Under the pieces are notes generated by a model. That model worked only from the letters and a program-made list of their open reading frames with translations. It made no database searches and had not been told where the DNA came from. Shown piece by piece: positions 57,475 to 64,000 of a stretch of 64,000 bases of DNA (within the stretch, counting starts at the first letter, position 1; every line of letters starts with the position of its first letter). Origin of the DNA: Actinomycetota bacterium (GTDB lineage: Bacteria > Actinomycetota > Actinomycetes > S36-B12); NCBI GenBank assembly GCA_030645615.1, contig JAUSNB010000025.1, positions 1 through 64,000 of the forward strand, given 5' to 3'. The translations under genes and the position numbers were made by a program.

Positions 57475-58650
57475 CTAGCCCCGGAACCCGGCGCGGCGCA
57501 GGGCCACGTGCAGGTCGGCGGCTCGTGCCACGACCCGCTCGGCGTCCTCGACTGCGATGGCGCCCGTGACGACCAGCCGCACGGCGTCCTGCTCGAAGGT
57601 CCGCATGCCGTAGAACTCCCCTTCGGCGACGATGTCCTGGAGCGTCGACGTCTTGTCCGGGTCGAGGATGGCCTCGCGGATGCGGGGGGTGCTGACCGCG
57701 GTCTCGATCACGACCTGCCGGCCGGTGCCGCTCGCCGACGGCACGAGGTGCTGGCACACGATTCCCTGCAGCGATTCCGCGATGGATGCGCGCGCCTGCC
57801 GCTGCTCGGCGGTGGGGAACACGTCGATGGCTCGGTTCACGGCGTCCACGACCGTGCGGGCGTGCAGCGTCGCGAGGACCAAGTGGCCGGTCTCGGCTGC
57901 CTGGAGGGCCGTCCGCATCGTCTCGACGTCGCGGATCTCGCCGATCAGGATGACGTCGGGGTCCTGGCGCATCCCCGACCGCAGTGCCCTGCCGAACTGC
58001 AGCGTGTCGGTGTGCAGTTCCCGCTGGCTGATGGCGGCTGCCTTGTCGTGGTGCAGGAACTCGATCGGGTCCTCGATGGTGAGGATGTGGCAGCGGCGCT
58101 CGCTGTTGATGGCATCGATCATGGCGGCGAGGGTCGTGGTCTTGCCCGACCCCGTGGGGCCGCACACGAGCACGAGCCCGTTGGGCCGTAGGGCCAGCTC
58201 CCGCGCCAGCGGTGGCAGCCCCAGTTCGGCGAAGGTCGGGATGACCTCCTTGACGTGCCGCAGCACCATGGCCGCGGACCCCCGCTCGCGGTATGCATTC
58301 CCCCGGAACCGTCCAGTCCCCTCGGCCACCAGCGCGAAGTCGCACTCGTGGTCCGCGGCAAACGCCTCGCGGTCACGGTCCGTCGGCAGCGCGTCCTGGA
58401 CGAGGGCCTCGGTGTCGTCGGCCGTGAACGGGGCGACGTCCAGGGGCCAAAGCTGGCCCGCGACCCGAACCAGGGGCGGCGATCCCGCCCGCACGTGGAC
58501 ATCCGACGCCCCGTACGCCACCGCCGCCTCCAGGACGTCGTGCAGCCGCTGGGCAGACCAGTCCGCTGGCACTTGGGCGGGGGCCTCGTCATGCGGCGCC
58601 GGCATGGCAACCGACGCCACGGCGTCGAGGGGCGCAGTCGGCAGGGCCAT
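57475..58650 (-). CDS. Second PilT-family ATPase (PilT2/PilU-like)
   Basis: A 391-residue PilT/PilU-family ATPase. It has ASDVHVRAGSPPLVRVAG, Walker A CGPTGSGKTT (about 165), Asp box TIEDPIEFLHH, Walker B LIGEIRD and His box TLHARTVVD. In place of the PilT AIRNLIRE motif it reads RIREAILD, so it is not a simple PilT copy; a PilU-like auxiliary role is plausible. ATG 58650 is preferred since upstream sequence belongs to the divergent promoter region. It is the first gene of the pilT2-85aa-pilB-pilT-pilC run. Confidence 0.87.
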   Translation of the reverse strand: MALPTAPLDAVASVAMPAPHDEAPAQVPADWSAQRLHDVLEAAVAYGASDVHVRAGSPPLVRVAGQLWPLDVAPFTADDTEALVQDALPTDRDREAFAADHECDFALVAEGTGRFRGNAYRERGSAAMVLRHVKEVIPTFAELGLPPLARELALRPNGLVLVCGPTGSGKTTTLAAMIDAINSERRCHILTIEDPIEFLHHDKAAAISQRELHTDTLQFGRALRSGMRQDPDVILIGEIRDVETMRTALQAAETGHLVLATLHARTVVDAVNRAIDVFPTAEQRQARASIAESLQGIVCQHLVPSASGTGRQVVIETAVSTPRIREAILDPDKTSTLQDIVAEGEFYGMRTFEQDAVRLVVTGAIAVEDAERVVARAADLHVALRRAGFRG

Positions 58651-58652
58651 AC

Positions 58653-58724
58653 CTGTGGTTTCGGCCCGGAGGTTCCCAATCGTCCCCTTGGGCCGAAACG
58701 GCCTCGGCGAGCCGATAACCACAG
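58653..58724. promoter_or_regulatory. Divergent control region pilT2/pilM with nested inverted repeats
   Basis: Two perfect inverted repeats are nested: CTGTGGTT (58653-58660) with AACCACAG (58717-58724), and GTTTCGGCCC (58658-58667) with GGGCCGAAAC (58690-58699). Read outward, each side shows a FliA/WhiG-like -10: GCCGATAACC toward pilM and GCCGAAACC toward pilT2. No GTTCA or TAAA is seen at 15-17 nt on either side, so the promoter call is weaker than for pilA. One regulator could control both operons. Confidence 0.5.
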
Positions 58725-58750
58725 CAGAACCATCGGGAGGGGGCTGGCGC

Positions 58751-59884
58751 ATGGCAGCGACGGCGCTCGTCGGCGTGGACATCGGCGCAAGCGGGGTTCG
58801 CGGGGTCGAGGTGTCCTGGGACAAGCGCTTGGGCAAGTACGCCATTCGGCGCGCCGCGAGCGTGGACCTGCCCCGTGGCTCGGTGCGCAACGGCGTCGTC
58901 ATCGACTCCGACACCGTGGTGGCCGCGCTGAGGCAACTGTGGCGCAAGGGCCGCTTCTCCACCCGGAAAGTGGCGTTCGGAGTCGCCGACGGGAACGTCC
59001 TCACCCGTCAGCTGGACCTGCCGTGGATGCCTCCGCAGGACTTCCGCGCGGCCCTGCGGTACCAGGTGGCCGATGCCCTGCCGGTCGATCTCGCGACGGT
59101 GCAGCTCGACTACCACCTGCTCGAGGAGCAGCAACGGACGGATGAGCACGGCCAGCCCGTCGACGTCAACCGGATCCTGATCGCCGCCACGAGCACCGAC
59201 ATCGTGCTGGCCGAGGCGGAGGTCGTCCAGCGGGCCCGCCTGCAGCCGGTCATCGCCGACACCACGGCCTTCGCCTTGATCCGCGCAGCCTGCCGCGGGC
59301 AGGTGCCGGACGACCAGGCCGTCCACGCCATCGCCGACCTCGGTGCCGATCAGCTCACCGTGGCCATCCACCAGGGAGGCCAGCCTCGGTTCATCCGGAC
59401 GATCTCGAACCTCGGCGGCGACGCGGCCACGATCGGCGTGGCCGAGCGGCTGCGGGTGCCCGCCGAGCAGGCCGAGAGCATCAAGCGGGAGTGCGGGCTC
59501 AATGGCCCGGCACCCGTGGTCGCCGCGATCGCCGAGTCCAGCGTCTTCTCCGAGTCAGCGACGCCGCACGCATCGACGATGAACCCCCGTTCGGCCGCGA
59601 CCGTGGAGTCCCTCGGGGCGTGGGCCACACGGGTCATCGGGGAGATCCGCAACTCCCTCGACTACTTCCAGGCCTCCGCACCGTCCACCGTCATCGCCGA
59701 CCTCACCGTGTCCGGCCGGGCGGCACTGCTCGACGGAATGGTCGAGCGCATCGCGACGCAGCTCCCGCTCCCGGTGCGCGTCATGGACCCGTTCCTCGGG
59801 CTATCCCCAAGCCGCAAGGTGGCCAAGCAACTCGTGTCGGACAGCTGCCTCGTCGTGGCGGCCGGGCTCGCGATGGGAGGCTGA
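58751..59884 (+). CDS. pilM: Type IV pilus assembly protein PilM
   Basis: A 377-residue actin-like cytoplasmic protein that forms the alignment complex with PilN. Landmarks are VGVDIGASGVRGVEVSW, RQLDLPWMPPQDFRAALRYQVADALP, IADLGADQLTVAIHQGG and IRNSLDYFQA. ATG 58751 has GGGAGGGGG about 8 nt upstream. The stop is 2 bp before pilN. Confidence 0.92.
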   Translation: MAATALVGVDIGASGVRGVEVSWDKRLGKYAIRRAASVDLPRGSVRNGVVIDSDTVVAALRQLWRKGRFSTRKVAFGVADGNVLTRQLDLPWMPPQDFRAALRYQVADALPVDLATVQLDYHLLEEQQRTDEHGQPVDVNRILIAATSTDIVLAEAEVVQRARLQPVIADTTAFALIRAACRGQVPDDQAVHAIADLGADQLTVAIHQGGQPRFIRTISNLGGDAATIGVAERLRVPAEQAESIKRECGLNGPAPVVAAIAESSVFSESATPHASTMNPRSAATVESLGAWATRVIGEIRNSLDYFQASAPSTVIADLTVSGRAALLDGMVERIATQLPLPVRVMDPFLGLSPSRKVAKQLVSDSCLVVAAGLAMGG

Positions 59885-59886
59885 CC

Positions 59887-60786
59887 ATGACGGCCACGGC
59901 CGACGGCCAGACGGCGCGCCCGGAACGGGCATCGTCCTCCTCGGCCGCGCATCGCCGACGCTCTCAGGCCGCCAAGGTCCCCTTCTGGAAGCGCGACCTG
60001 GGCCGCACGAGCCCGGACCACGACGACGTCGAGCATCCGGCCTTCCAGCCGACGCTTCCGCGGGTCAACCTGCTGCCGCCTTCGGTCGCCGAGGGATACG
60101 CGGCCCGCCGAGTGCGTCGGTGGCTCATCGCGGTCGGCTGCCTCATGCTGCTGGCGTTCGCCGCCGTCTGGAACCTCCAGGCAAACCAGGTGGCCCAGGC
60201 CCAGGCGGACCTCGACCGTGCCCTCGCCGACAATGCGGTCGTGACGGCGAAGGTGGCCGACCTCGCCCCGATCAAGCAGATGTATGCGCAGATCACCGGC
60301 GAGAAGGAACTCGTCGCCACGACGCTCTCCGCCCAGCCGCGCTCCGCCCTCGTGATCGAACGCCTGCTTGCCGCCGGCCGCGCGGCACAGGGCGATGGCG
60401 GGCCGGTCGAGTTCACGAGCATCGCCGCGAACTACCGTGGCATTCCGGCTCCGGGGGGCGAGCTGAACCCGTGCCCGACCGCCGATCCATTCGCCCAGGA
60501 CATCACCGTCGGCTGCATCACCTTCAGCGGCACGGCAGCAACGAGGGCCCAGGTGTCGGCCCTCCTGACCGTCCTGACCGCGGATTCTCTGTTCGTCGGG
60601 CCGTTCGTAAACAACTCCACGGTCGCCGAGACCACGTCGGAGTCTGCGGGCGCAGTGATGTTCACGGGCACCGTGGGCGTCGGCACGCTCGCCCTCGAGC
60701 AGCCGCTGTCGCAGGACGAGATCGAGGCGATCCGCACGCCGCCGGTGCCGCAAGAAGCCCCCGCTGACCAGACACAGGAGCCGTGA
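59887..60786 (+). CDS. pilN: Type IV pilus assembly protein PilN
   Basis: A 299-residue bitopic protein. A long basic cytoplasmic N terminus of about 75 residues contains LPRVNLLPP, the PilM-binding INLLP-type motif. One membrane helix follows (WLIAVGCLMLLAFAAVW), then a periplasm-side coiled coil and a small alpha/beta domain with two Cys (NPCPTADP, VGCITF). The N terminus is longer than in proteobacterial PilN. Confidence 0.88.
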   Translation: MTATADGQTARPERASSSSAAHRRRSQAAKVPFWKRDLGRTSPDHDDVEHPAFQPTLPRVNLLPPSVAEGYAARRVRRWLIAVGCLMLLAFAAVWNLQANQVAQAQADLDRALADNAVVTAKVADLAPIKQMYAQITGEKELVATTLSAQPRSALVIERLLAAGRAAQGDGGPVEFTSIAANYRGIPAPGGELNPCPTADPFAQDITVGCITFSGTAATRAQVSALLTVLTADSLFVGPFVNNSTVAETTSESAGAVMFTGTVGVGTLALEQPLSQDEIEAIRTPPVPQEAPADQTQEP

Positions 60787-60788
60787 CC

Positions 60789-61505
60789 ATGGGCACGGGT
60801 CATCGGGTACGCAACACGTCGGTCGTGGGCATCCTCGCCCTCGTCGCGCTGGCGACCGCTGCGTGGTTCCTGGTGCTCAGCCCGCGACTGTCGGCAGCCG
60901 CCGACATTGCGGTCCAGGTCGAGCAGGTCGACTTCTCGACGGTGCAGTTGCAGAACCGCTACCGGGAGGCCGTCGAACAGGCACGGACGGCGACGACGGC
61001 CGCGGCCGAGGCACAGGCACTCTTCGAGACGATGCCGCAGGAGGCCGAACTGCCCGAGGTCCTCCTCCAGGTCATCGACGCCGCCAAGCGCGCCGGCATC
61101 GATGCCGAGCAGATCTCGGTGATCAACACCTCGGTGCCGAGGGCCATCGCGGGCGATCCGGCGCTGGCCACCGACCCGCAGACCCCGGCCGGCGTGGCTG
61201 CCCGCGACCTCGGCGTCGCCCTTGCCCAACTGGACCTCGACGTCACCGTCACGGGCACCCGCGACTCCCTGCTGCGCTTCCTCGACAACGTCCAGGGGCT
61301 CGACCGAGCCATGCTGATCACGTCCACCGGGCTGGTGTCGGTCAACCAGCCGGGCGAGGACGGCGGGCCGGACGGGGCGGCGTCGGGACTGCAGAGCCTG
61401 GACATGACGGGATCGATGTTCGTCCTGCAGTCCACGCTGCCCGACCTGGTGGCCACCGTCGAGGAGATCGTCGCCCAGGCCGGGCTCCCCTCCCCCACCC
61501 CCTAG
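60789..61505 (+). CDS. pilO: Type IV pilus assembly protein PilO-like
   Basis: A 238-residue bitopic protein. An N-terminal membrane helix (TSVVGILALVALATAAWFLVL) is followed by a coiled coil (VQLQNRYREAVEQARTAT) and a ferredoxin-like domain (ELPEVLLQVIDAAKRAGI, VTGTRDSLLRFLDNVQGL). This and its place after pilN identify it as PilO. ATG 60789 mirrors the pilN TGACCATG junction; a GTG at 60783 overlapping the pilN stop is the alternative. No pilP or pilQ follows, as expected without an outer membrane. Confidence 0.85.
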   Translation: MGTGHRVRNTSVVGILALVALATAAWFLVLSPRLSAAADIAVQVEQVDFSTVQLQNRYREAVEQARTATTAAAEAQALFETMPQEAELPEVLLQVIDAAKRAGIDAEQISVINTSVPRAIAGDPALATDPQTPAGVAARDLGVALAQLDLDVTVTGTRDSLLRFLDNVQGLDRAMLITSTGLVSVNQPGEDGGPDGAASGLQSLDMTGSMFVLQSTLPDLVATVEEIVAQAGLPSPTP

Positions 61506-61520
61506 CCCCTCCCCACCCCT

Positions 61521-61582
61521 CGCGAGTGGGCAGTTGCTGCTGTGATTCCGCGCGGCTCCGCCGCGACGAGTGCCCACTCGCG
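61521..61582 (+). repeat. Family II palindrome, copy 1
   Basis: The arms are CGCGAGTGGGCA and TGCCCACTCGCG (perfect 12 bp), separated by 38 nt. An inner CGCGG/CCGCG stem is present. It lies 16 bp after the pilO stop and 102 bp before the second DUF559-type gene. It could also end pilMNO transcription. Confidence 0.88.
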
Positions 61583-61683
61583 AAGAGGGAGCGGGCGGTA
61601 CACAGGGTGGTGCAGAGTGGGCGCGCGCCCACAGCCCCGGCGCGAGTCTGGCTGCTGCCGCCGACGTCAGGCGTACTGCGGGG

Positions 61684-62595
61684 ATGGACCTTCGCCCAGC
61701 CGGCTCAACTCCCGATCCGCCCCGCCACGGTGTGTTCGTCGTGACCGCGAATGGCGCCGCAGGGCTGACCCCGGCTCAGGTCCGCCACCCTAGGTTCGTG
61801 GCGCCGTCGCGTGGCGTGCGCTTCCCCGTGGATCCGGCTGACCCTGCCGCCGCCCGCACGCTCGCGGCCGTGATCACCGCACCGGAGGCCTCCGTCGTAT
61901 GCGATACCTCCGCCGCCCGCGTGTGGCACCTGCCGCTGCCCCCGTGGATCGGCCTCGCGCCCATCGACCGGCCGGTCGCCGTCGCGGTCGCCGCCGGCAC
62001 GAGTCGACAGCGACGCAACGGAGTCCGTGGCCGGCGCCTGAGGCTTCCGGCAACTCACTGCGAGGTCGTCAACGGGATGACGGTCACCACACCGGCGCGC
62101 ACCTGGCTGGACTGCGCGCAGTTCCTCCCGGCTGAGCACGTCGTGGCGATGGGCGACCAGGTGCTGAGACGCCAGCTCGCCACCGCGCAGGATCTGGACT
62201 CGCTCATTCGATGGGCACGGGGGCGCCGAGGGGTCCGGACGGCCCGCGCGGCGCTGCCGATGCTCGACGGGCGGGCGGAGTCCCCCGGCGAATCCCTCAC
62301 AAGGTGCGCGCTGCGTCTGGGTGGGATCCCGCGGCCCGAGTGCAACATCGACATCATCTCCGACGGGGAGTGGCTCGCCCGCGCGGACCTGGCCTGGCCC
62401 GACTTCCGGGTGATCGTGGAGTACGACGGCGCCGTTCACCTATCGGAAGGACAGCGGCGCCACGACGCCCGTCGTCGGAACCTCCTCCAAGAGGCTGGTT
62501 GGACCGTCATCGTGTTCACGGCAGCCGATCTCAAGGACCCGGCCGAAATGGCCGCGCTGGTGTGGTCCGCCATCCGCCGCAGTCCGGTGACGTGA
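61684..62595 (+). CDS. DUF559/Vsr-like nuclease-fold protein
   Basis: A 303-residue protein. The C-terminal region (about 215-300) shows the DUF559 pattern: ARADLAWPDFRVIVEYDG, then HLSEGQRRHDARRRN and GWTVIVFTAADL, with acidic and His residues in the usual places. The N-terminal region is a reduced wHTH-like segment (GLTPAQVRHPRF, RGVRFP). It belongs to the same class as the protein at 30.0 kb but is not a close copy. Family II palindromes bracket this gene and the following one. ATG 61684 is the most likely start; several downstream GTGs are possible. Confidence 0.75.
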   Translation: MDLRPAGSTPDPPRHGVFVVTANGAAGLTPAQVRHPRFVAPSRGVRFPVDPADPAAARTLAAVITAPEASVVCDTSAARVWHLPLPPWIGLAPIDRPVAVAVAAGTSRQRRNGVRGRRLRLPATHCEVVNGMTVTTPARTWLDCAQFLPAEHVVAMGDQVLRRQLATAQDLDSLIRWARGRRGVRTARAALPMLDGRAESPGESLTRCALRLGGIPRPECNIDIISDGEWLARADLAWPDFRVIVEYDGAVHLSEGQRRHDARRRNLLQEAGWTVIVFTAADLKDPAEMAALVWSAIRRSPVT

Positions 62596-62656
62596 CGTTC
62601 GCCCCTTACGCGGAACTCGCGCGCGACGCAAGATGGGGCAGTGGGAGGCGGGCTTG

Positions 62657-63019
62657 ATGACCGGCATGGACGCAGCATCGCCTACTCCGCCAAGAGCGGG
62701 CCGGGCCGCGTGGGGGGCAACCGTGTGGCCGACTGCACCCAGGGGCTGGCTGGCTCTCGCTGCAGCCGCATTCTGCGTCGGAACCTGGCTGGTTCTCCCG
62801 CTTCTCACCACCCTGCGTGACAGGTATCCGGTCACGGACACGGTGGTCATGCCGATCATCGGCCTCGCCGTTACTGCTGTGGCAGCAACCGTGAACGTTC
62901 TGATCGTGTGGCCGGGGAGCCAACGGTCCGCCGTCAACATCGTGGTCATGGGCCACATGGTCGCTGCCTTGGCTTTCCTCGGGTTCTTCGTGATCGGCGA
63001 GGGCATCGGTGGCGGCTGA
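62657..63019 (+). CDS. Small three-helix membrane protein in palindrome-bounded cassette
   Basis: A 120-residue protein that I do not recognise. It has three hydrophobic helices (LALAAAAFCVGTWLVLPLL; MPIIGLAVTAVAATVNVLIVW; VVMGHMVAALAFLGFFVIG). ATG 62657 has GGGAGG 8 nt upstream and is preferred over ATG 62633. It starts 61 bp after the DUF559-type gene and ends 29 bp before family II copy 2. No similarity to known toxins or transporters is evident. Confidence 0.65.
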   Translation: MTGMDAASPTPPRAGRAAWGATVWPTAPRGWLALAAAAFCVGTWLVLPLLTTLRDRYPVTDTVVMPIIGLAVTAVAATVNVLIVWPGSQRSAVNIVVMGHMVAALAFLGFFVIGEGIGGG

Positions 63020-63048
63020 CCGCCCCGGCAGCGCGCCTCTTGACGCGC

Positions 63049-63110
63049 CGCGAGCGGGCACTCGTTGCTGCGCCGCGCGCCGGATTCGGCGCGACAAGTG
63101 CCCACTCGCG
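63049..63110 (+). repeat. Family II palindrome, copy 2
   Basis: The arms are CGCGAGCGGGCA and TGCCCACTCGCG (11 of 12 pairs), separated by 38 nt as in copy 1. The whole 62 bp can fold into one long, slightly mismatched hairpin. It lies between two convergent stop codons (63019 and 63134), so a terminator role is also possible. Confidence 0.88.
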
Positions 63111-63133
63111 GGAAGGGCGGGACGGAACGGGGG

Positions 63134-63967
63134 TCAGGCGGGGACGAAGACCAGGTCCAGCCGCGTACCGTCGGCGTCGCCGAGCGCAGCCGTCATCGCC
63201 CGGCGCACGGTCAGCACTGCGTCGCCGAACCCCTCCGGCAGGCCGGCCAACTCCCCGACGGCGTGGACGACGAGGTCCCACCGGGCGATGGCCGTGAGCA
63301 GCCAGGGGTCCCCGGCGAGCGCGGCCGACTCAGCCAGGTACGCCTCGAGGGCCAGGAAGTCAGCCTCGTAGGCGAGCGCGATGGCCTCGGCTGTGGCCCC
63401 GCGCACCCGGGCGGACTGCCCCTCCAGCATCGTCCGCTCCGCTGCCTCGCGCCGCTCGTGCACGAACGCCTGGAGGGACATGCCCTCAAGGCGCTGGCTG
63501 AGAGAGTGCGCCATGTCCTCGCCCTCGGGCGACGGAAAGGCGGAAAGGAAATCGACGTCCGGCCAGCGTGCGGCGACCTCGGCGGCGAGCGCGTCATCGA
63601 CCGCGCTGAGGACCCGGGCCCGTTCCGCCGAGATGACGTCGGCGACCGAGGCCGGGGCCGCCTCGCCGTCCACGGCCAGAGACGCCACAGCACCCGTGAG
63701 GGCCTCAGCGGCCTGGAAGAACTGCCGCTGCGGCGAGCGCGGGGAGATGTTGATCCGCTCCCACAGGACCGCTTGCATCGTCGCGATGTCTGACGCGAGG
63801 GCCGAGGCCATCGCCGAGACGATGTCGCCCTCCGCGGCATGCGCACGCGCGGCCTCCAAGAGCACGCCCGCGTCGGCAACCCGGCGGCTGAAGAACTCCT
63901 CGGCCGAGCTCGGTGCGGTGGCGATCACGCGGCTCCCCTCGGTCCACTCGAGGATAGTCCCGGCCAT
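63134..63967 (-). CDS. Hypothetical helical protein
   Basis: A 277-residue, almost all-alpha, Ala/Glu-rich soluble protein that I do not recognise. Stretches such as EEFFSRRVADAGVLLEAARAHAAEGD, ISPRSPQRQFFQAAEALTGAV and ALAYEADFLALEAYLAESAAL suggest helical repeats, possibly TPR-like. It contains no cysteine, signal peptide or membrane segment. ATG 63967 lies 34 bp from the right edge, so its promoter and upstream partner are outside the window. Confidence 0.65.
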   Translation of the reverse strand: MAGTILEWTEGSRVIATAPSSAEEFFSRRVADAGVLLEAARAHAAEGDIVSAMASALASDIATMQAVLWERINISPRSPQRQFFQAAEALTGAVASLAVDGEAAPASVADVISAERARVLSAVDDALAAEVAARWPDVDFLSAFPSPEGEDMAHSLSQRLEGMSLQAFVHERREAAERTMLEGQSARVRGATAEAIALAYEADFLALEAYLAESAALAGDPWLLTAIARWDLVVHAVGELAGLPEGFGDAVLTVRRAMTAALGDADGTRLDLVFVPA

Positions 63968-64000
63968 CTCGTGCGCGCCCTACTCCGCGAGGATGACCAA

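Overview
The window is about 70% G+C, almost fully coding, and carries a gene order typical of Actinomycetota: nadD-rsfS, proBA-obgE-rpmA-rplU-rne, the TIGR03936/TIGR03960 radical-SAM pair, rodA-mrdA-mreDCB, and ndk-DUF4233-folC. GTG starts, 4-base ATGA/GTGA stop-start overlaps, and leaderless promoters (a TANNNT hexamer 6-7 nt before the start codon) recur throughout. I cannot name the genus. There is no prophage, IS transposase or CRISPR array. No stretch longer than about 300 bases lacks a gene.

Layout. 0-4.2 kb: a haem-type ABC importer (hmuTUV) diverging from two secreted cysteine-paired proteins. 4.2-14.7 kb: holA, comEC and comEA (DNA uptake), plsY, a DegV protein, a YcaQ-like glycosylase-fold protein, leuS and a DMT transporter. 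14.7-27.8 kb: a secreted barrel protein, a second DMT transporter, tRNA-Ala(GGC), a phosphatase, rsfS, an LCP/LytR_C protein, nadD, proA, proB, obgE, rpmA, rplU and rne. 27-39 kb: radical-SAM genes, a DUF559-type protein, the cell-elongation cluster, a serine hydrolase and ndk. 39-44 kb: DUF4233, folC, a PNPOx-like protein and valS.

44-61.5 kb is a type IV pilus island. It holds a CpaE-like ATPase, a WhiG/FliA-type sigma factor, a second divergent sigma-70-like protein, several unrecognised proteins, pilD, a type IV pilin, pilC, pilT, pilB, an 85-residue protein, a second PilT-like ATPase and the pilMNO alignment operon. With comEC/comEA it gives most of a natural-transformation machine. Two promoters in the island, before the pilin and before an unknown two-gene operon, share GTTCA-N16-GCCGAWAC, which looks like a FliA/WhiG-class promoter.

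Two families of intergenic palindromes with fixed geometry stand out. Family I (57 bp: 13-nt arms, invariant 23-nt spacing, variable core) occurs four times, all in the same orientation. Two copies bracket a DUF559 nuclease-fold gene, and one of them supplies that gene's stop codon. Family II (62 bp: 12-nt arms, 38-nt spacing) occurs twice and brackets the only other DUF559-type gene together with a small membrane-protein gene. Two unrelated palindrome families each bracketing a DUF559 gene suggests a nuclease/palindrome mobile cassette. This is the observation I would follow first.
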